A stretch of DNA of 64,000 nt from Kribbella antibiotica (GCF_004349055.1 NZ_SMKX01000012.1:32793-96792), one strand, 5' to 3'. Shown: positions 37,256 through 45,999, counted from the first letter of the stretch. Numbers and translations: made by a program. Notes: generated from the letters alone by a model not told the origin.

Positions 37256-38827
37256 TCAGGCGAGTCTGCGTGGCGTGAAGGCGAAGGCCGCAGCGGGAAC
37301 TGGCACCCCACAAGTGCGGGCCTGATGTGCTCTGGTGATGACCGCAGCCCCTTCGAGCAGGTTGCGGGCGATCTGGGTCACCGAACGATTGGCCTGTTCG
37401 GCCAGGAAGCTGCCGGCGGTCCAGCGGTTGAACGCGCCCATCGCCGGTCCGCACCAGATCTGATAGTCCGCACGGCGGGATTTCTCACCCTCGATAGCCC
37501 ATTTGCTGGATTTTCCCAGGTACCAACGGAACACCAGCGCCATCCGGTGCTTGGGATCGGCCTCGGCGCGCACCAACTCGCTGGGATCGCGCCGCCGCCA
37601 GAATCCGCTGGTGTCCGCCCAGATCTCGTCCAGCGACGCGTGCAGCACCTCCTGTTCCAGCTTCGTCCTCACCTCGGCCGGAATCGCCTCCAAGGTTGGG
37701 TACGCGAGGTAGGCCTCATAGAGCCGGAGAGCGCGGCTGGCGAACATGGTGCCCCGGCGCAACACCTGGAGCTTCACTCCGAACTCGAACATGTCGGCGG
37801 CCGGCGCCATGATCACGTCGGCGAGATCGGCCAGAGCCAGCATGGATTTCGCGTCCGCCGACAGGCCCGATTCGACAGCTAGCTGGTTGACCGAGCCGGT
37901 GACGACGTAGGCGGCGCCCAGCGCGAACGCGGCAGCAACGCCTTGCGGTGTGCCCAGTCCGCCGGCGGCACCCACCCGGACGGGGTGCAAGTAGCCGTGG
38001 CGTGCGACCACCTCATCACGCAAAGCCAGCATGACGGGCAGCAGCGAGACCAGCGGCCGATTGTCGGTGTGACCGCCGCTGTCGGACTCCACGGTGATGT
38101 CATCGGCGACGGGAATCCTGGCGGCCAACTCCGCGTCCACCGCGGTAATCAATCCTCGACCGACCAGGTCACGCAGCATCTCAGCCGGCGCTGGCGACAT
38201 GAACTTCTCGGCGACTTCCGGCCGTGACACCTTGGCCATGATTCGGGTTCGCCGGAATACACGGCCCGCGGAGTCAACAGTCAAACCGGCCGCGGCGCAG
38301 CGGACGACGGCAGGAGTGAGGTCCATGAAGGCCGACGCGGAGATCGCCGGAACTCCCCGGCGCAGCAACAGATCGGCGACCCGATCCTCCAGCGCCGGCT
38401 CATTCGGTGAATGGATCAGATTGACGCCCCAGTTGCCACGCCCCGCCAGTTCGGTGGTCAGCGTGCCGACCGCGCGCTCGACCTGCTCGAAGCCGAGCCC
38501 GCCCGCTCCGAAAAAACCCAGCATGTCCGCGCGGGCCATCGCGATCACCATGTCAGCAGTCGCGATGCCGTTGGCCATCTCGCCCGCGACGTAACCAAAC
38601 CGCACGCCGTGCACCTGACAGAAGGTGCGATCACCCAACCACTCCGGGTACATCGGAGGCAGCGTACCGACCACGTTTTCCGTTGCGGACGGTTCGCGCA
38701 CCAGACTGATCCCGGCGTCCCCCAGGTCGACGAGGTGGGCAGGCTCACGGACCCGACGCACAGTGTCCAACAGTCGTGCGCGCTGAGCCGACACGTGGTC
38801 AACCAGAAATAGAGACGACATCGACAT
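37256..38827 (-). CDS. pfaD: PfaD-like FMN enoyl reductase
   Basis: A 523-residue trans-acting enoyl reductase of the nitronate monooxygenase/2-nitropropane dioxygenase fold. Typical PfaD features are visible: FGYVAGEMANGIATADMV, GFFGAGGLG near residue 108, ESDSGGHTDNRPL and VGAAGGLGTPQGVAAAFALG. It would selectively reduce enoyl-ACP intermediates on the PfaA/PfaC-like synthase. It is the first gene of the operon, 14 bases upstream of pfaA. Two candidate ATGs exist: the one at 38821 is better spaced (about 9 bases) from GGGGAG than the one at 38827. Confidence 0.9.
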   Translation of the reverse strand: MSMSSLFLVDHVSAQRARLLDTVRRVREPAHLVDLGDAGISLVREPSATENVVGTLPPMYPEWLGDRTFCQVHGVRFGYVAGEMANGIATADMVIAMARADMLGFFGAGGLGFEQVERAVGTLTTELAGRGNWGVNLIHSPNEPALEDRVADLLLRRGVPAISASAFMDLTPAVVRCAAAGLTVDSAGRVFRRTRIMAKVSRPEVAEKFMSPAPAEMLRDLVGRGLITAVDAELAARIPVADDITVESDSGGHTDNRPLVSLLPVMLALRDEVVARHGYLHPVRVGAAGGLGTPQGVAAAFALGAAYVVTGSVNQLAVESGLSADAKSMLALADLADVIMAPAADMFEFGVKLQVLRRGTMFASRALRLYEAYLAYPTLEAIPAEVRTKLEQEVLHASLDEIWADTSGFWRRRDPSELVRAEADPKHRMALVFRWYLGKSSKWAIEGEKSRRADYQIWCGPAMGAFNRWTAGSFLAEQANRSVTQIARNLLEGAAVITRAHQARTCGVPVPAAAFAFTPRRLA

Positions 38828-39070
38828 CCACTCCCCAATGCCGACAAGTCTCGATCGGTTTCACCTCACCTGACCCACAAGGATGATAAGGACAAAGCCG
38901 CCCAGGAAACAAAGGATTCCTATTTCTCCCGTCGCTCGGATTCGCAAGATCCGGAGCGCTCATTTGAGCATTCAAGCGAGATGCGTGGTCGTGTATGGAC
39001 GGAAGGTGACGAAGGTAACCGAGTGATCGTGGTCGGTAGGGCAATGCTTGCGGCCCGGGGGCTCATGGGC
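38828..39070. promoter_or_regulatory. Divergent promoter region, pfaDAC operon / XRE regulator
   Basis: This is the intergenic region between the divergent PfaD-like and XRE-type genes. It includes an A/T-richer block near 38880-38930 that suits the pfaD promoter. The XRE side is occupied by repeat R3. Co-control of both genes from here by the XRE protein is likely but inferred. Confidence 0.4.
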
Positions 39071-39153
39071 GGGTTCGCGCTTGCGCTGAGGCATGGCTTG
39101 GATCCCACCACCACGACCCGCCCCGAACCACCGACAACCTGTACCCCCCAAAG
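39071..39153 (+). repeat. XRE-linked dispersed repeat, copy R3
   Basis: Core 39124-39153 is identical to R1 over 30 bases; homology begins at GGGTTCGCGC near 39071. It lies directly upstream of the intact XRE gene, in the region shared with the pfaDAC promoter. Confidence 0.8.
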
Positions 39154-39178
39154 GCCTCGATGCCATATTCTCGGGAGC

Positions 39179-40006
39179 ATGGATCGACGAGCGCTCGGCC
39201 AGTTCCTCAGGGACGCTCGTGAGAAACGGCACCCGTACGACTTCGGACTCGATGCTGCTGGCCGGCGCACGCCCGGCCTGCGGCGCCCGGAGGTCGCCGA
39301 ACTCGCTCACATCTCGGTCGACCACTACACCAATGTCGAGCAGGCGCGTGGGTCCAGCCCTTCGCGGCAAGTGCTCGTGTCGATCTCGTCGGCCCTGCGA
39401 CTCGACGACAACGAGCAACGACACCTCTTCGAAATCGCCGGGATGCAGGCTCCCCACAGTATCTATCCCAGCATGAATGTCGCCGACAGCCTCGTCCAAC
39501 TCGTGCACGGGATGCGAACCACCGCCGCGCTCGTGGTGAGCGCGAGATACGACGTACTGGAATGGAACGAGCTGGCCGCAACCTTGCTGGAAGACTTCGG
39601 CAAGTCCGGTTCCACCCGCCGCAACCTGATCCGCAATCACTTCCTCGCGCCGCCGGGAACCGTCCGGTACTACGGAATGAGCGGCGTGGAGGAGTACACC
39701 CGGCTTGTCGTCGGACAGCTCCAATCCGCCGCCGCCCGGTATCCCGAGGACCCGCAGACAGCGGAACTGATCCGCGAGTTGCGGGCTGGCAGCGAGGAGT
39801 TCGAGTCGCTCTGGAGCGCCGGGTACGTCACAACCGGTATCCACTCGATGCGGCAACTGCACCATCCAACCCTCGGCGAACTCACCTTGTCCTGCGATCT
39901 GCTACTGGTACCCGGCACAGACCAGCAGATAATCCTGCTGTCAGCACCGAACGGCTCCCGCACCGCTGACCGAATGGCCCGCCACCTCGCCGAAACCACC
40001 GATTGA
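39179..40006 (+). CDS. XRE-family regulator with MmyB-like ligand-binding domain
   Basis: A 275-residue regulator. The N-terminal helix-turn-helix (about 1-85) includes TPGLRRPEVAELAHISVDHY and VEQARGSSPSRQVL. The C-terminal domain (about 105-270), with DVLEWNELAATLL and LTLSCDLLLVPGTDQQIILL, matches the MmyB-type ligand-binding domain common in Streptomyces-like genomes. There is almost no room for a Shine-Dalgarno sequence and a possible -10 CATATT lies just upstream, so the mRNA may be leaderless. Divergence from the pfaDAC operon makes it the likely local regulator. Inverted copies of the same repeat flank it (R3 and R4). Confidence 0.85.
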   Translation: MDRRALGQFLRDAREKRHPYDFGLDAAGRRTPGLRRPEVAELAHISVDHYTNVEQARGSSPSRQVLVSISSALRLDDNEQRHLFEIAGMQAPHSIYPSMNVADSLVQLVHGMRTTAALVVSARYDVLEWNELAATLLEDFGKSGSTRRNLIRNHFLAPPGTVRYYGMSGVEEYTRLVVGQLQSAAARYPEDPQTAELIRELRAGSEEFESLWSAGYVTTGIHSMRQLHHPTLGELTLSCDLLLVPGTDQQIILLSAPNGSRTADRMARHLAETTD

Positions 40007-40007
40007 G

Positions 40008-40133
40008 CTTTGGAGGGGTACAGGTAGTCGGTGGTTCGGGGCGGATCATGGTGTCATCGACGCCATGACTGCAGAGCATGCGCGAGCCTGCCGAAGAGCC
40101 AGGGTCGCGCTGGATACCGCTGCTCAGATGACG
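40008..40133 (-). repeat. XRE-linked dispersed repeat, copy R4
   Basis: Core 40008-40038 is the reverse complement of the R3 core with a few changes. Homology continues through GCATGCGCGAGCCTGCCGAA (40077 on) and AGGGTCGCGCTGG. It starts immediately after the XRE stop codon, inverted relative to R3. Confidence 0.75.
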
Positions 40134-40273
40134 GGGCCGTAGTCACCTCCACCGCAGGGGGACCGCGCATGGAAAATGACCCCACACAGGCGGCAGGCCC
40201 AACCATGAGGCCGTCGCCGGGTACCGACCTGTCGGCAGATGAACTCGGCGGGGTTCTTGGTACTGCTAGGTGT

Positions 40274-40292
40274 TGACGGACTACGGCCGTCA
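40274..40292. terminator. Weak hairpin at the end of the GH114-like gene
   Basis: TGACGG and CCGTCA form a 6-bp stem with a 7-base loop overlapping the stop codon of the minus-strand lipoprotein gene. It is short and lacks a T-run, so it is only a candidate. Confidence 0.25.
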
Positions 40293-41114
40293 GCAAGTCT
40301 TGTAGACGTGGCCCGACGAGCCGGCCGCTGAGACGTCCCGATCACGCCGTACGACGCTGACGCGGTCGCCGACGGTCTTGCACGCGGTCGCCATGCCCTC
40401 GTCGGAGTACTCGACGACGACTATCGCCGTACCGAAGTGGTCGACGTACTTACCGCATTCGTCGTACTCGCCGCACTCCTCGACGACCGCGAAGTCGAGG
40501 CCGAGGGACTCGCGCTGGGAGGCGAGTTCGAGGGTGTTCTTCTGGGCGATGGCGAGCTTCCGCTCGTGCGCGTGGTCGGCCAGCATCTGGATATACGCCG
40601 TCGCGTGCTCCGGTTTGAGCAGGCCTTGGGACCGGCTAAAGCTGTCGTAGTTGTCCGGCTCGACCGCGTCATACCCAGCGGATGCGCAGTCGTCGATCCA
40701 GACGTTGATCTTGGCGGCGATCCTGCGGCGTTTCTCGTCGGTGCGCAGATCGAGCAGCGCCTCGCCCCAGTCCACGTCCATCACGACCTTGCCGCCCGCA
40801 TCTGTCAGGAGTAGATCGCCCCACTCGGACTGCGCGTCAGGCTGGGCCTGGAAGGCGTTGAGGTAGCAGATGTTGTACAGCCCGGTGGCGGGCGCGACGG
40901 TGTGATCACGGCTGACGACGGTCACGCCGTCGGCCGGGGTGTACGGTCCACCGATCTGGTAGTCCCAGGCTGCGTGCGCGGGTGGGAGGGTGCCCGCCGT
41001 GGCGACGGTGTCCGGCTTATCCGACTCGTCTGCGGTGGCCTGGCCGCAACCGGCAGCGGTGGCGAGGAGGGCGACGGCGGCAAACGCCCTCAGGGGTTTA
41101 CTGGGTGTGGACAC
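40290..41114 (-). CDS. GH114-like secreted lipoprotein (endo-alpha-1,4-polygalactosaminidase family)
   Basis: A 274-residue protein with a lipoprotein signal: positively charged start, hydrophobic stretch AVALLATAAGC and a lipid-anchored cysteine near residue 23. The mature part has the TIM-barrel pattern of GH114 proteins: WDYQIGGPY, YNICYLNAFQAQ, VMDVDWGEALLDLR, AGYDAVEPDN and a final VVEYSD strand. The acidic residues in those strands are the likely catalytic positions. It should act outside the membrane on a galactosamine-type polysaccharide. It looks unrelated to the lipid genes around it. Confidence 0.8.
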   Translation of the reverse strand: MSTPSKPLRAFAAVALLATAAGCGQATADESDKPDTVATAGTLPPAHAAWDYQIGGPYTPADGVTVVSRDHTVAPATGLYNICYLNAFQAQPDAQSEWGDLLLTDAGGKVVMDVDWGEALLDLRTDEKRRRIAAKINVWIDDCASAGYDAVEPDNYDSFSRSQGLLKPEHATAYIQMLADHAHERKLAIAQKNTLELASQRESLGLDFAVVEECGEYDECGKYVDHFGTAIVVVEYSDEGMATACKTVGDRVSVVRRDRDVSAAGSSGHVYKTC

Positions 41115-41202
41115 GATCGGCTCCAGCGGTCCCGCGGACGCTACCCCGCCTCGGGCCGTCGCCCTGGCGCCTGAAACCGGACTGTCTACCGGCTGGGTGC
41201 GT

Positions 41203-41259
41203 CACTCGGTGTCCGGGTTTCGCGCCGGAACACTACAGGTAGTTAACTGACACCGAGTG
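41203..41259. promoter_or_regulatory. Inverted repeat upstream of the GH114-like gene
   Basis: CACTCGGTGTC (41203-41213) and GACACCGAGTG (41249-41259) are exact inverted 11-mers separated by 35 bases, about 90-145 bases upstream of the lipoprotein start. This could be an operator pair or a hairpin in the leader. Confidence 0.4.
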
Positions 41260-41303
41260 GTATCCGTCAAGAAAATGTGATTGTTGACGCTCATTAGTGA
41301 AAC

Positions 41304-41313
41304 CGCTTAAGCG
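41304..41313. promoter_or_regulatory. Perfect palindrome, possible LacI-type operator
   Basis: CGCTTAAGCG lies within TGAAACCGCTTAAGCGCG, which resembles sites bound by LacI-family repressors of sugar genes. It lies upstream of the glycosidase-like lipoprotein gene. No cognate repressor gene is in the window. Confidence 0.3.
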
Positions 41314-41348
41314 CGTTAACGACTAAGGCTGGCGGGGTCGCCGCTGCT

Positions 41349-41483
41349 TTGGTCCCTCGATGCCACAGGCAACAACATGTGTGAGGCACTTTTACTGCCC
41401 CCTTTGAACGGCGCCGTGTCAGAGCGGGCGCGACGGTTGGTCGTAGTTCAGCGGGCGCGTTGTTCGAGGGTCAGGGTCTGGGG
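41349..41483. repeat. 135-bp direct repeat, left copy
   Basis: It matches 50040-50174 at 131 of 135 positions by eye, same orientation. The right copy includes the last 12 codons (TLTLEQRAR-stop) of the peptidase gene, so this left copy carries an orphan piece of that 3' end. It abuts the ISAs1-family remnant. CCCTCGA and TCGAGGG occur near its two ends in inverted orientation. Confidence 0.85.
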
Positions 41484-42492
41484 CAGGGCCCCGGCATAGT
41501 CGTGTCCTAGCGGCTCAGGAGCAGGTTGAGGATGGTTTCGGGGTTGCGGGCGTGATGTCGTAGGCGTTGGGCGATGTTCTCGGCGCCGGTCAGTCGCAGG
41601 AGGCTGATTGCGGTGTTGCGCAGGGTGGCCATGACCTGTGGGCTGTTGCCGGTGCGTGCTTCGGAGCGGTCTTCGTCGTAGGTGACGTCGCGGATGCGGT
41701 GGAGCCGGTTCTCGATGCCCCAGTGGGCTTGGACCCACGCCGCGAGCGTCGCCGGTGGTGCTTGGTGGTCGGCGGAGGTGATGAGGTAGACGATTTCGAC
41801 GGTCTTCTTGCCGTTGCGTGTGACGGTGCGTCGGACCTGGGCGAACTGGGTGGCGCCGGCGAACTCGACCCAGGCCGGGGCTGTGGTGACCTTGATGGTC
41901 CGGGTCGCTTTGCGGCCGTGCCCGCGGCTGGTGCTGGTGTGGCTGGGGACGTCTTTCCAGGGCAGGTTCTTGCACGCGGCCAAGAGCTTGGGCTGGTTGG
42001 CCTTGACGGTGAAGACGTAGGCGCCGCCGGCGGTGGTGATCTGTTGGGCGGTGTCGGTTTGTGTGAGCATTGCATCGACAGTGACAACAACATTGGTGAG
42101 ATCGAAGAGTTTCAGGAGCCCTTGTACTGCGGGGATCTCGTTGGACTTCGCGGTCACTGCGAACTGCCCGATCACTGTGCCGGTGGCCTGGTCGAGGGCG
42201 GCGACCAGGTGCGGTGCTGTCGTGGTTTTCGACCGTGCACCACGGTCTTGCCGTCCAGAGCGATCACGCGACGCGAGCCGACGGTGTGGGTGCGGGTCCA
42301 CATCAACGTGCCGAGGTACTGGCCGAGGAGGTCGGCGTCGAGGTGGGCGAAGATGACATCGACGGGTGAGGTTCTCCTGGCGCCGCTCCCGAGCCTTCCT
42401 ACCGGACACGCGGTGATGACGCGTTGCCCGACGCGTGGTCCCGGTTGAAGCGAAGCCTTCCTTCGAGGCCTGAGGCTGCATGGCTCGAGCAA
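41484..42492 (-). mobile_element. ISAs1-family insertion sequence remnant, frameshifted transposase
   Basis: The minus strand codes for most of an ISAs1-type DDE transposase: VTVDAMLTQTDTAQQI, TVKANQPKLLAACKNLPW, VYLITSADHQA, WGIENRLHRIRDVTYDED and a NTAISLLRL tail ending at 41507. The preceding part (LDADLLGQYLG, VIALDGKTVVHG) lies in another frame, so there is a frameshift near 42225-42245. The first hundred or so residues expected of the family are absent. A candidate outer end CAGGGCCCCGGC starts at 41484; a weak mate (GCGCGGCCCCTG) is near 42513. The element is dead by itself. Confidence 0.8.
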
Positions 42493-42525
42493 AGTAGCTC
42501 CAGCGCGGCCCCTGGGAACGAGCAG

Positions 42526-43710
42526 CTAGCGCTTGGCCCGAAGGTGGGGGAACCGCTGTCCGAGGCCGCCGAAAGCTTCGACAACACGCTCGACGTCAGC
42601 GGCGCTGTTTGCCGCGCTGTAGCTCGTTCGCAGTCTGTAGGACGCGGCAGGGGGCGCGATAATACCAGCGAGAATATCGTGGTGCCGCAGCAGTTCCCAG
42701 TAGGCCGACACGGTGGTGGACTGGTCGCCAGTCAGCACAGGAACGATCGGGCTTTCCCCGCCGACCGCGAACCCGAGATCAAAGAGGCCCTCCCGTACCC
42801 GGCTGGAGGTGGCCAGAACTGACTGGCACAGCCATGGTTCTGCGCGCACGATCCGCAAAGCCGCCAGTGCCGCTGCGGTGTCGGCAGGTGACAGGGCCAC
42901 GGTGAACAGCATCGCCGCCGCGGTGTGCTTCAGATAGTCGACCACCGACGCTTCAGCGAGAATCGCCCCACCACGCGACGCGAACGACTTCGAGAAAGTG
43001 ACCATCAGCAGGTCGACCTCGTCGGCCACGCCGAGATGCGCCGCCGTACCGCGACCGTCGGCGAAGACGCCGGCGCCATGGGCATCGTCCACCATCAACT
43101 TCACCCGCGGATCGAGCCTGCAGATTTCGATGATATCGGGCAACGGAGCAAGGTCACCGTCCATCGAGTAGACCCCGTCGACGACGACGAGCTTGTCGGC
43201 ATCTCGCGGACAGGCTTCCAGCTTGGCGCGCAACGCGGCCACATCGTTGTGCTTGAATCGACGCAACTCCGCGCCGCTGAATTTTGCGGCATCCACAATC
43301 GACCGGTGCGCGAGCTCATCCAGAACGACGTAGTCGCCAGGACCGCACAAGGTGACTATGACACCGAGGTTGGTGTCGAACCCATTGCCGAAGACCAAGG
43401 CCGCGGGCATATTGAGAAAGTCCGCTAGTTCGGCCTCAAGCTCGTCGTGCAAGGGCGTGTTGCCGAGGCCGACCCGGGCCCCGGAGACCGAAGTGCCGAA
43501 TCTATTGACTGCGTCGATCGCAGCCTGCTTCACCCGGCGATCGGTGGCGAGGCCCAGGTAGTTGTTGCTCCCGATGTTCAGGCGCCGCCGTTCCTCGAAG
43601 ACGACCGTCGCTCCTTCCGGGTGGTCAAGCTGTGGGTAGTAAGGGTAGGTGTTTGCGCGACGGGCCAGCTCAGCCGCATCGAAGGCGTAGGCCTTGTCAA
43701 AGATGGACAC
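42526..43710 (-). CDS. Stand-alone alpha-oxoamine synthase (PLP-dependent)
   Basis: A 394-residue fold-type I PLP enzyme of the BioF/serine palmitoyltransferase/5-aminolevulinate synthase family. It shows SNNYLGLA near residue 48, GTSVSGARVGLGNTPLHDEL, DELAHRSIVDAAKFSGA, VDDAHGAGVFADGRG and the Schiff-base lysine in TFSKSFASRGG. It would condense an amino acid with an acyl-ACP or acyl-CoA with loss of CO2, giving a 2-amino-3-ketone. The GTG start has GGAG 9 bases upstream. It is separate from, and only moderately like, the AOS domain of the 9647-16264 megasynthase. Divergent from the P450/reductase genes, it may release the chain of the HR-PKS or of the Pfa synthase. Confidence 0.9.
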   Translation of the reverse strand: MSIFDKAYAFDAAELARRANTYPYYPQLDHPEGATVVFEERRRLNIGSNNYLGLATDRRVKQAAIDAVNRFGTSVSGARVGLGNTPLHDELEAELADFLNMPAALVFGNGFDTNLGVIVTLCGPGDYVVLDELAHRSIVDAAKFSGAELRRFKHNDVAALRAKLEACPRDADKLVVVDGVYSMDGDLAPLPDIIEICRLDPRVKLMVDDAHGAGVFADGRGTAAHLGVADEVDLLMVTFSKSFASRGGAILAEASVVDYLKHTAAAMLFTVALSPADTAAALAALRIVRAEPWLCQSVLATSSRVREGLFDLGFAVGGESPIVPVLTGDQSTTVSAYWELLRHHDILAGIIAPPAASYRLRTSYSAANSAADVERVVEAFGGLGQRFPHLRAKR

Positions 43711-44043
43711 GGTCCGTCATCTCCATTCACTACATCCCGAGCCGTTCGAGCAGGTTGCCCGCAGGCCAGGCTCCGGCATTTCACCAGGAGATCGCACCAG
43801 AGCCGTCGCCAGCCGACGCAAATGCTCGCCAACCACTCGGTTCTCGGCGCCTGATTGCCGACCCGAATTAGCATGGTGTAATCGATGAGCCACCGTTCCG
43901 TACTTTCGAAGATTGCCTCGGCAATCCTTCGATTTTGAGGTCCACATCCTCTAGCCTCACACCATAAGTCACATCCAGCCGACCTCGACAGTACTTCCGC
44001 AAATTCACCCCAGGGGTCCCGTTCGTCGTATCGAGGAGCACCG
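43711..44043. promoter_or_regulatory. Divergent promoter region, AOS / P450
   Basis: About 330 bases between the divergent AOS and P450 genes hold no recognised gene. The P450 frame stays open upstream of its ATG, so part of this may belong to that protein. Confidence 0.35.
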
Positions 44044-45153
44044 ATGGCCGATGGAACAGTGCGCCCCGTCAAGCTCGCCGACGGTCAGCGACTCTGGCTG
44101 GTTTCCGGATATGACAACGTCCGGAGGTTCTTTACTGACGATCGCTTCTCCCGGGCGCGCGCGATCCAGATGGGTGCGCCCTCCTTCGACAACCCCGAGT
44201 TGATGATCAACATGGACCCACCCGATCACACCCGGATCCGCCGATTCGCAGCGCATGCCTTCGCTCCCCGCCAGATCGAGCGGCTTCGCCAGCCACTAAT
44301 GGATTTCGCCACCGAACTGTGCGCGGAAATCGCCGACTCGCAGCCACCCGTCGACCTCGTGCCCAGGTTCGCCAACCTGTTACCGATCCGCGCCATCTGC
44401 GACTTGCTGGGTATTCCGTTCGCCGATCGCCAACGGTTTGCGCACCTCGGGGACGCGGCGAGTGTCATCCCTGGGGGCGACACCGGACCGGTCAGACAGG
44501 CCGAAGCACAGCTGGGAGAGTATGTGGGCCAACTCGTCGAGTCCAGGCGCCGATGTCCCACCGACGACTTCCTGAGCACCCTCATCACTGCTGGAGACAA
44601 GGAGGATCAGCTTTCCGAAAGTGAGCTGATCTCAACCGTGATCAGCATTCTGGTCGCCGGCTACCAGACGACCATCGGGCAGTTTTCCAGCTTCGTGCTC
44701 GAACTTCTGCAACGTCCGGAGCAGTGGGCCCGGCTACGCGCCGAGCCCGCCCTCTTCCCGAGCGCCATCGAGGAACTACTGCGCTACGTTCACAGCAGCA
44801 CCGCGGGAGCCTCACTATTCCGGGTCGCGACCGAAGACGTCCAACTCGACGGCGGCACCGTCCCCGCAGGCGGCGCGGTCATCGCGTCGCTCAAGTCGGC
44901 GAACCTCGACCCCGCCAGGTTCGCCGATCCCGAGCGGCTCGACTTCGATCGGACACCCAACCGGCACCTTTCCTTCGGCTCCGGCAGCCACTACTGTCTC
45001 GGCGCTCAGCTCGCCCGGCTGGAACTTCAAATCGGCATCGCCGCTCTGGTGAGTCAATTCGAGACGATGAGACTAGCCGTGCCTGCCCAAGAGCTCCGCT
45101 ACGCGCCCAACCTCGCCATGCGCAACCTGGTCGCGCTTCCCGTAGCCTGGTGA
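44044..45153 (+). CDS. Cytochrome P450
   Basis: A 369-residue bacterial class I P450. The heme loop FGSGSHYCLGAQLAR near residue 320 holds the cysteine ligand, EELLR provides the ExxR pair, and the I-helix reads AGYQTT rather than the common AGHETT. An NMDPPDHTRIRR motif near residue 57 matches CYP105/107-like enzymes. The protein is about 30 residues shorter than usual at the N-terminus. The frame remains open upstream of the ATG at 44044, so the true start may be earlier. It would hydroxylate the lipid chain, as P450s do in fumonisin-type pathways. It is followed 26 bases later by the ketosphinganine reductase-like gene. Confidence 0.87.
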   Translation: MADGTVRPVKLADGQRLWLVSGYDNVRRFFTDDRFSRARAIQMGAPSFDNPELMINMDPPDHTRIRRFAAHAFAPRQIERLRQPLMDFATELCAEIADSQPPVDLVPRFANLLPIRAICDLLGIPFADRQRFAHLGDAASVIPGGDTGPVRQAEAQLGEYVGQLVESRRRCPTDDFLSTLITAGDKEDQLSESELISTVISILVAGYQTTIGQFSSFVLELLQRPEQWARLRAEPALFPSAIEELLRYVHSSTAGASLFRVATEDVQLDGGTVPAGGAVIASLKSANLDPARFADPERLDFDRTPNRHLSFGSGSHYCLGAQLARLELQIGIAALVSQFETMRLAVPAQELRYAPNLAMRNLVALPVAW

Positions 45154-45179
45154 CTTCATCGCTTCATCAGGGGATGGAA

Positions 45180-45999
45180 ATGACCGATATGCAGGGCGCT
45201 CACGCGATCATCACGGGGGGGCGAATGGTATCGGCCTGGCTACCGCCAAGCTGCTGGCCTCTCGCGGCGCCTCCGTCTCGCTGGTTGCCCGGGGCAAGGA
45301 TCGCCTGGAACAAGCCGCCGAATCCGCGGCTGGCGAGATCGTCCGGATCGAGGCTGTCGACGTTTCCGATCAGCCGGCGTTCACAGCGGCGCTTGGGCGG
45401 CTGACGGCAGCCGGAGGAGAGTGCGACATCCTCGTCACGGCGGCCGGTATCGCCCAGCCCGGGCATTTCCTCGAACTGGAGGATGAGGTCTTCCGGACGA
45501 TGATCGAGGTCGACTACCTCGGCACCTTGACGGCGATCCGCCTGGTAGCGCCCGGCATGGTCGCGCGAGCCAGGGGTCCATCGTCGCCATCTCCTCCGGT
45601 GCCGGCCGGCTCGGCCTCTACGGAACCACCGCCTACGCCCCGGCAAGGTTCGCCGTCCGGGGGCTGATGGAGCATCTGCGCACCGAACTGGTGCCGGCTG
45701 GTGTCCATGTCGCCTGTGTCTTCCCGCCCGATGTGGACACCCGGCAGATGGCCGAGGAGAACCGGTATGAACCAGCCGAGTCGTTCGCCATTAGCGGCTC
45801 GACCAAACCCATCACCGCCGAGCGCCTCGCCGCCGCCATCGTGCGCGCGATCGACCACCGCAGCTACGCCGTCTATGCCAACCACTCGATCGCCGCTCTG
45901 GCTACTCTGGGTCCCCTGACGGCGCCGCTCGTCCGCCGGATCATCGATCGCCAAGTCCGTAACGCCCGCCGATCGCGAGACTCCAGGGGCCCATCATGA
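45180..45999 (+). pseudogene. 3-ketodihydrosphingosine reductase-like SDR with two frameshifts
   Basis: Joining three frames gives a continuous SDR: MTDMQGAHAIITGG, then (A)NGIGLATAKLLASRG, VTAAGIAQPGHFLEL, and after a second shift SIVAISSGAGRLGLYGTTAY with FAVRGL and FPPDVDT..AEEN. The last motifs are characteristic of KDSR/Tsc10 ketosphinganine reductases rather than general SDRs. The first break is at a run of seven G (45215-45221) where eight are needed; the second is near 45566-45575. Both are single-base losses. The catalytic lysine of YxxxK is arginine (YAPAR). The gene may be dead, or the breaks may be sequencing errors. Confidence 0.8.

Noticed and set aside
25358..38827. Enediyne PKS (PksE-type) interpretation of the Pfa-like genes
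   Set aside because: Enediyne synthases are single KS-AT-ACP-KR-DH-PPTase proteins with unblU/V-type partners. Here PfaC and PfaD are present and no fused PPTase is seen.
25358..38827. Classical EPA/DHA synthase
   Set aside because: Only one ACP, no PfaB or PfaE, and a secondary-metabolite setting with an overlapping drug-type exporter.
42526..43710. Biotin BioF or 5-aminolevulinate synthase
   Set aside because: The fold cannot exclude these, but no biotin or heme genes are nearby, whereas P450, KDSR-like, FAAL and PKS genes are.
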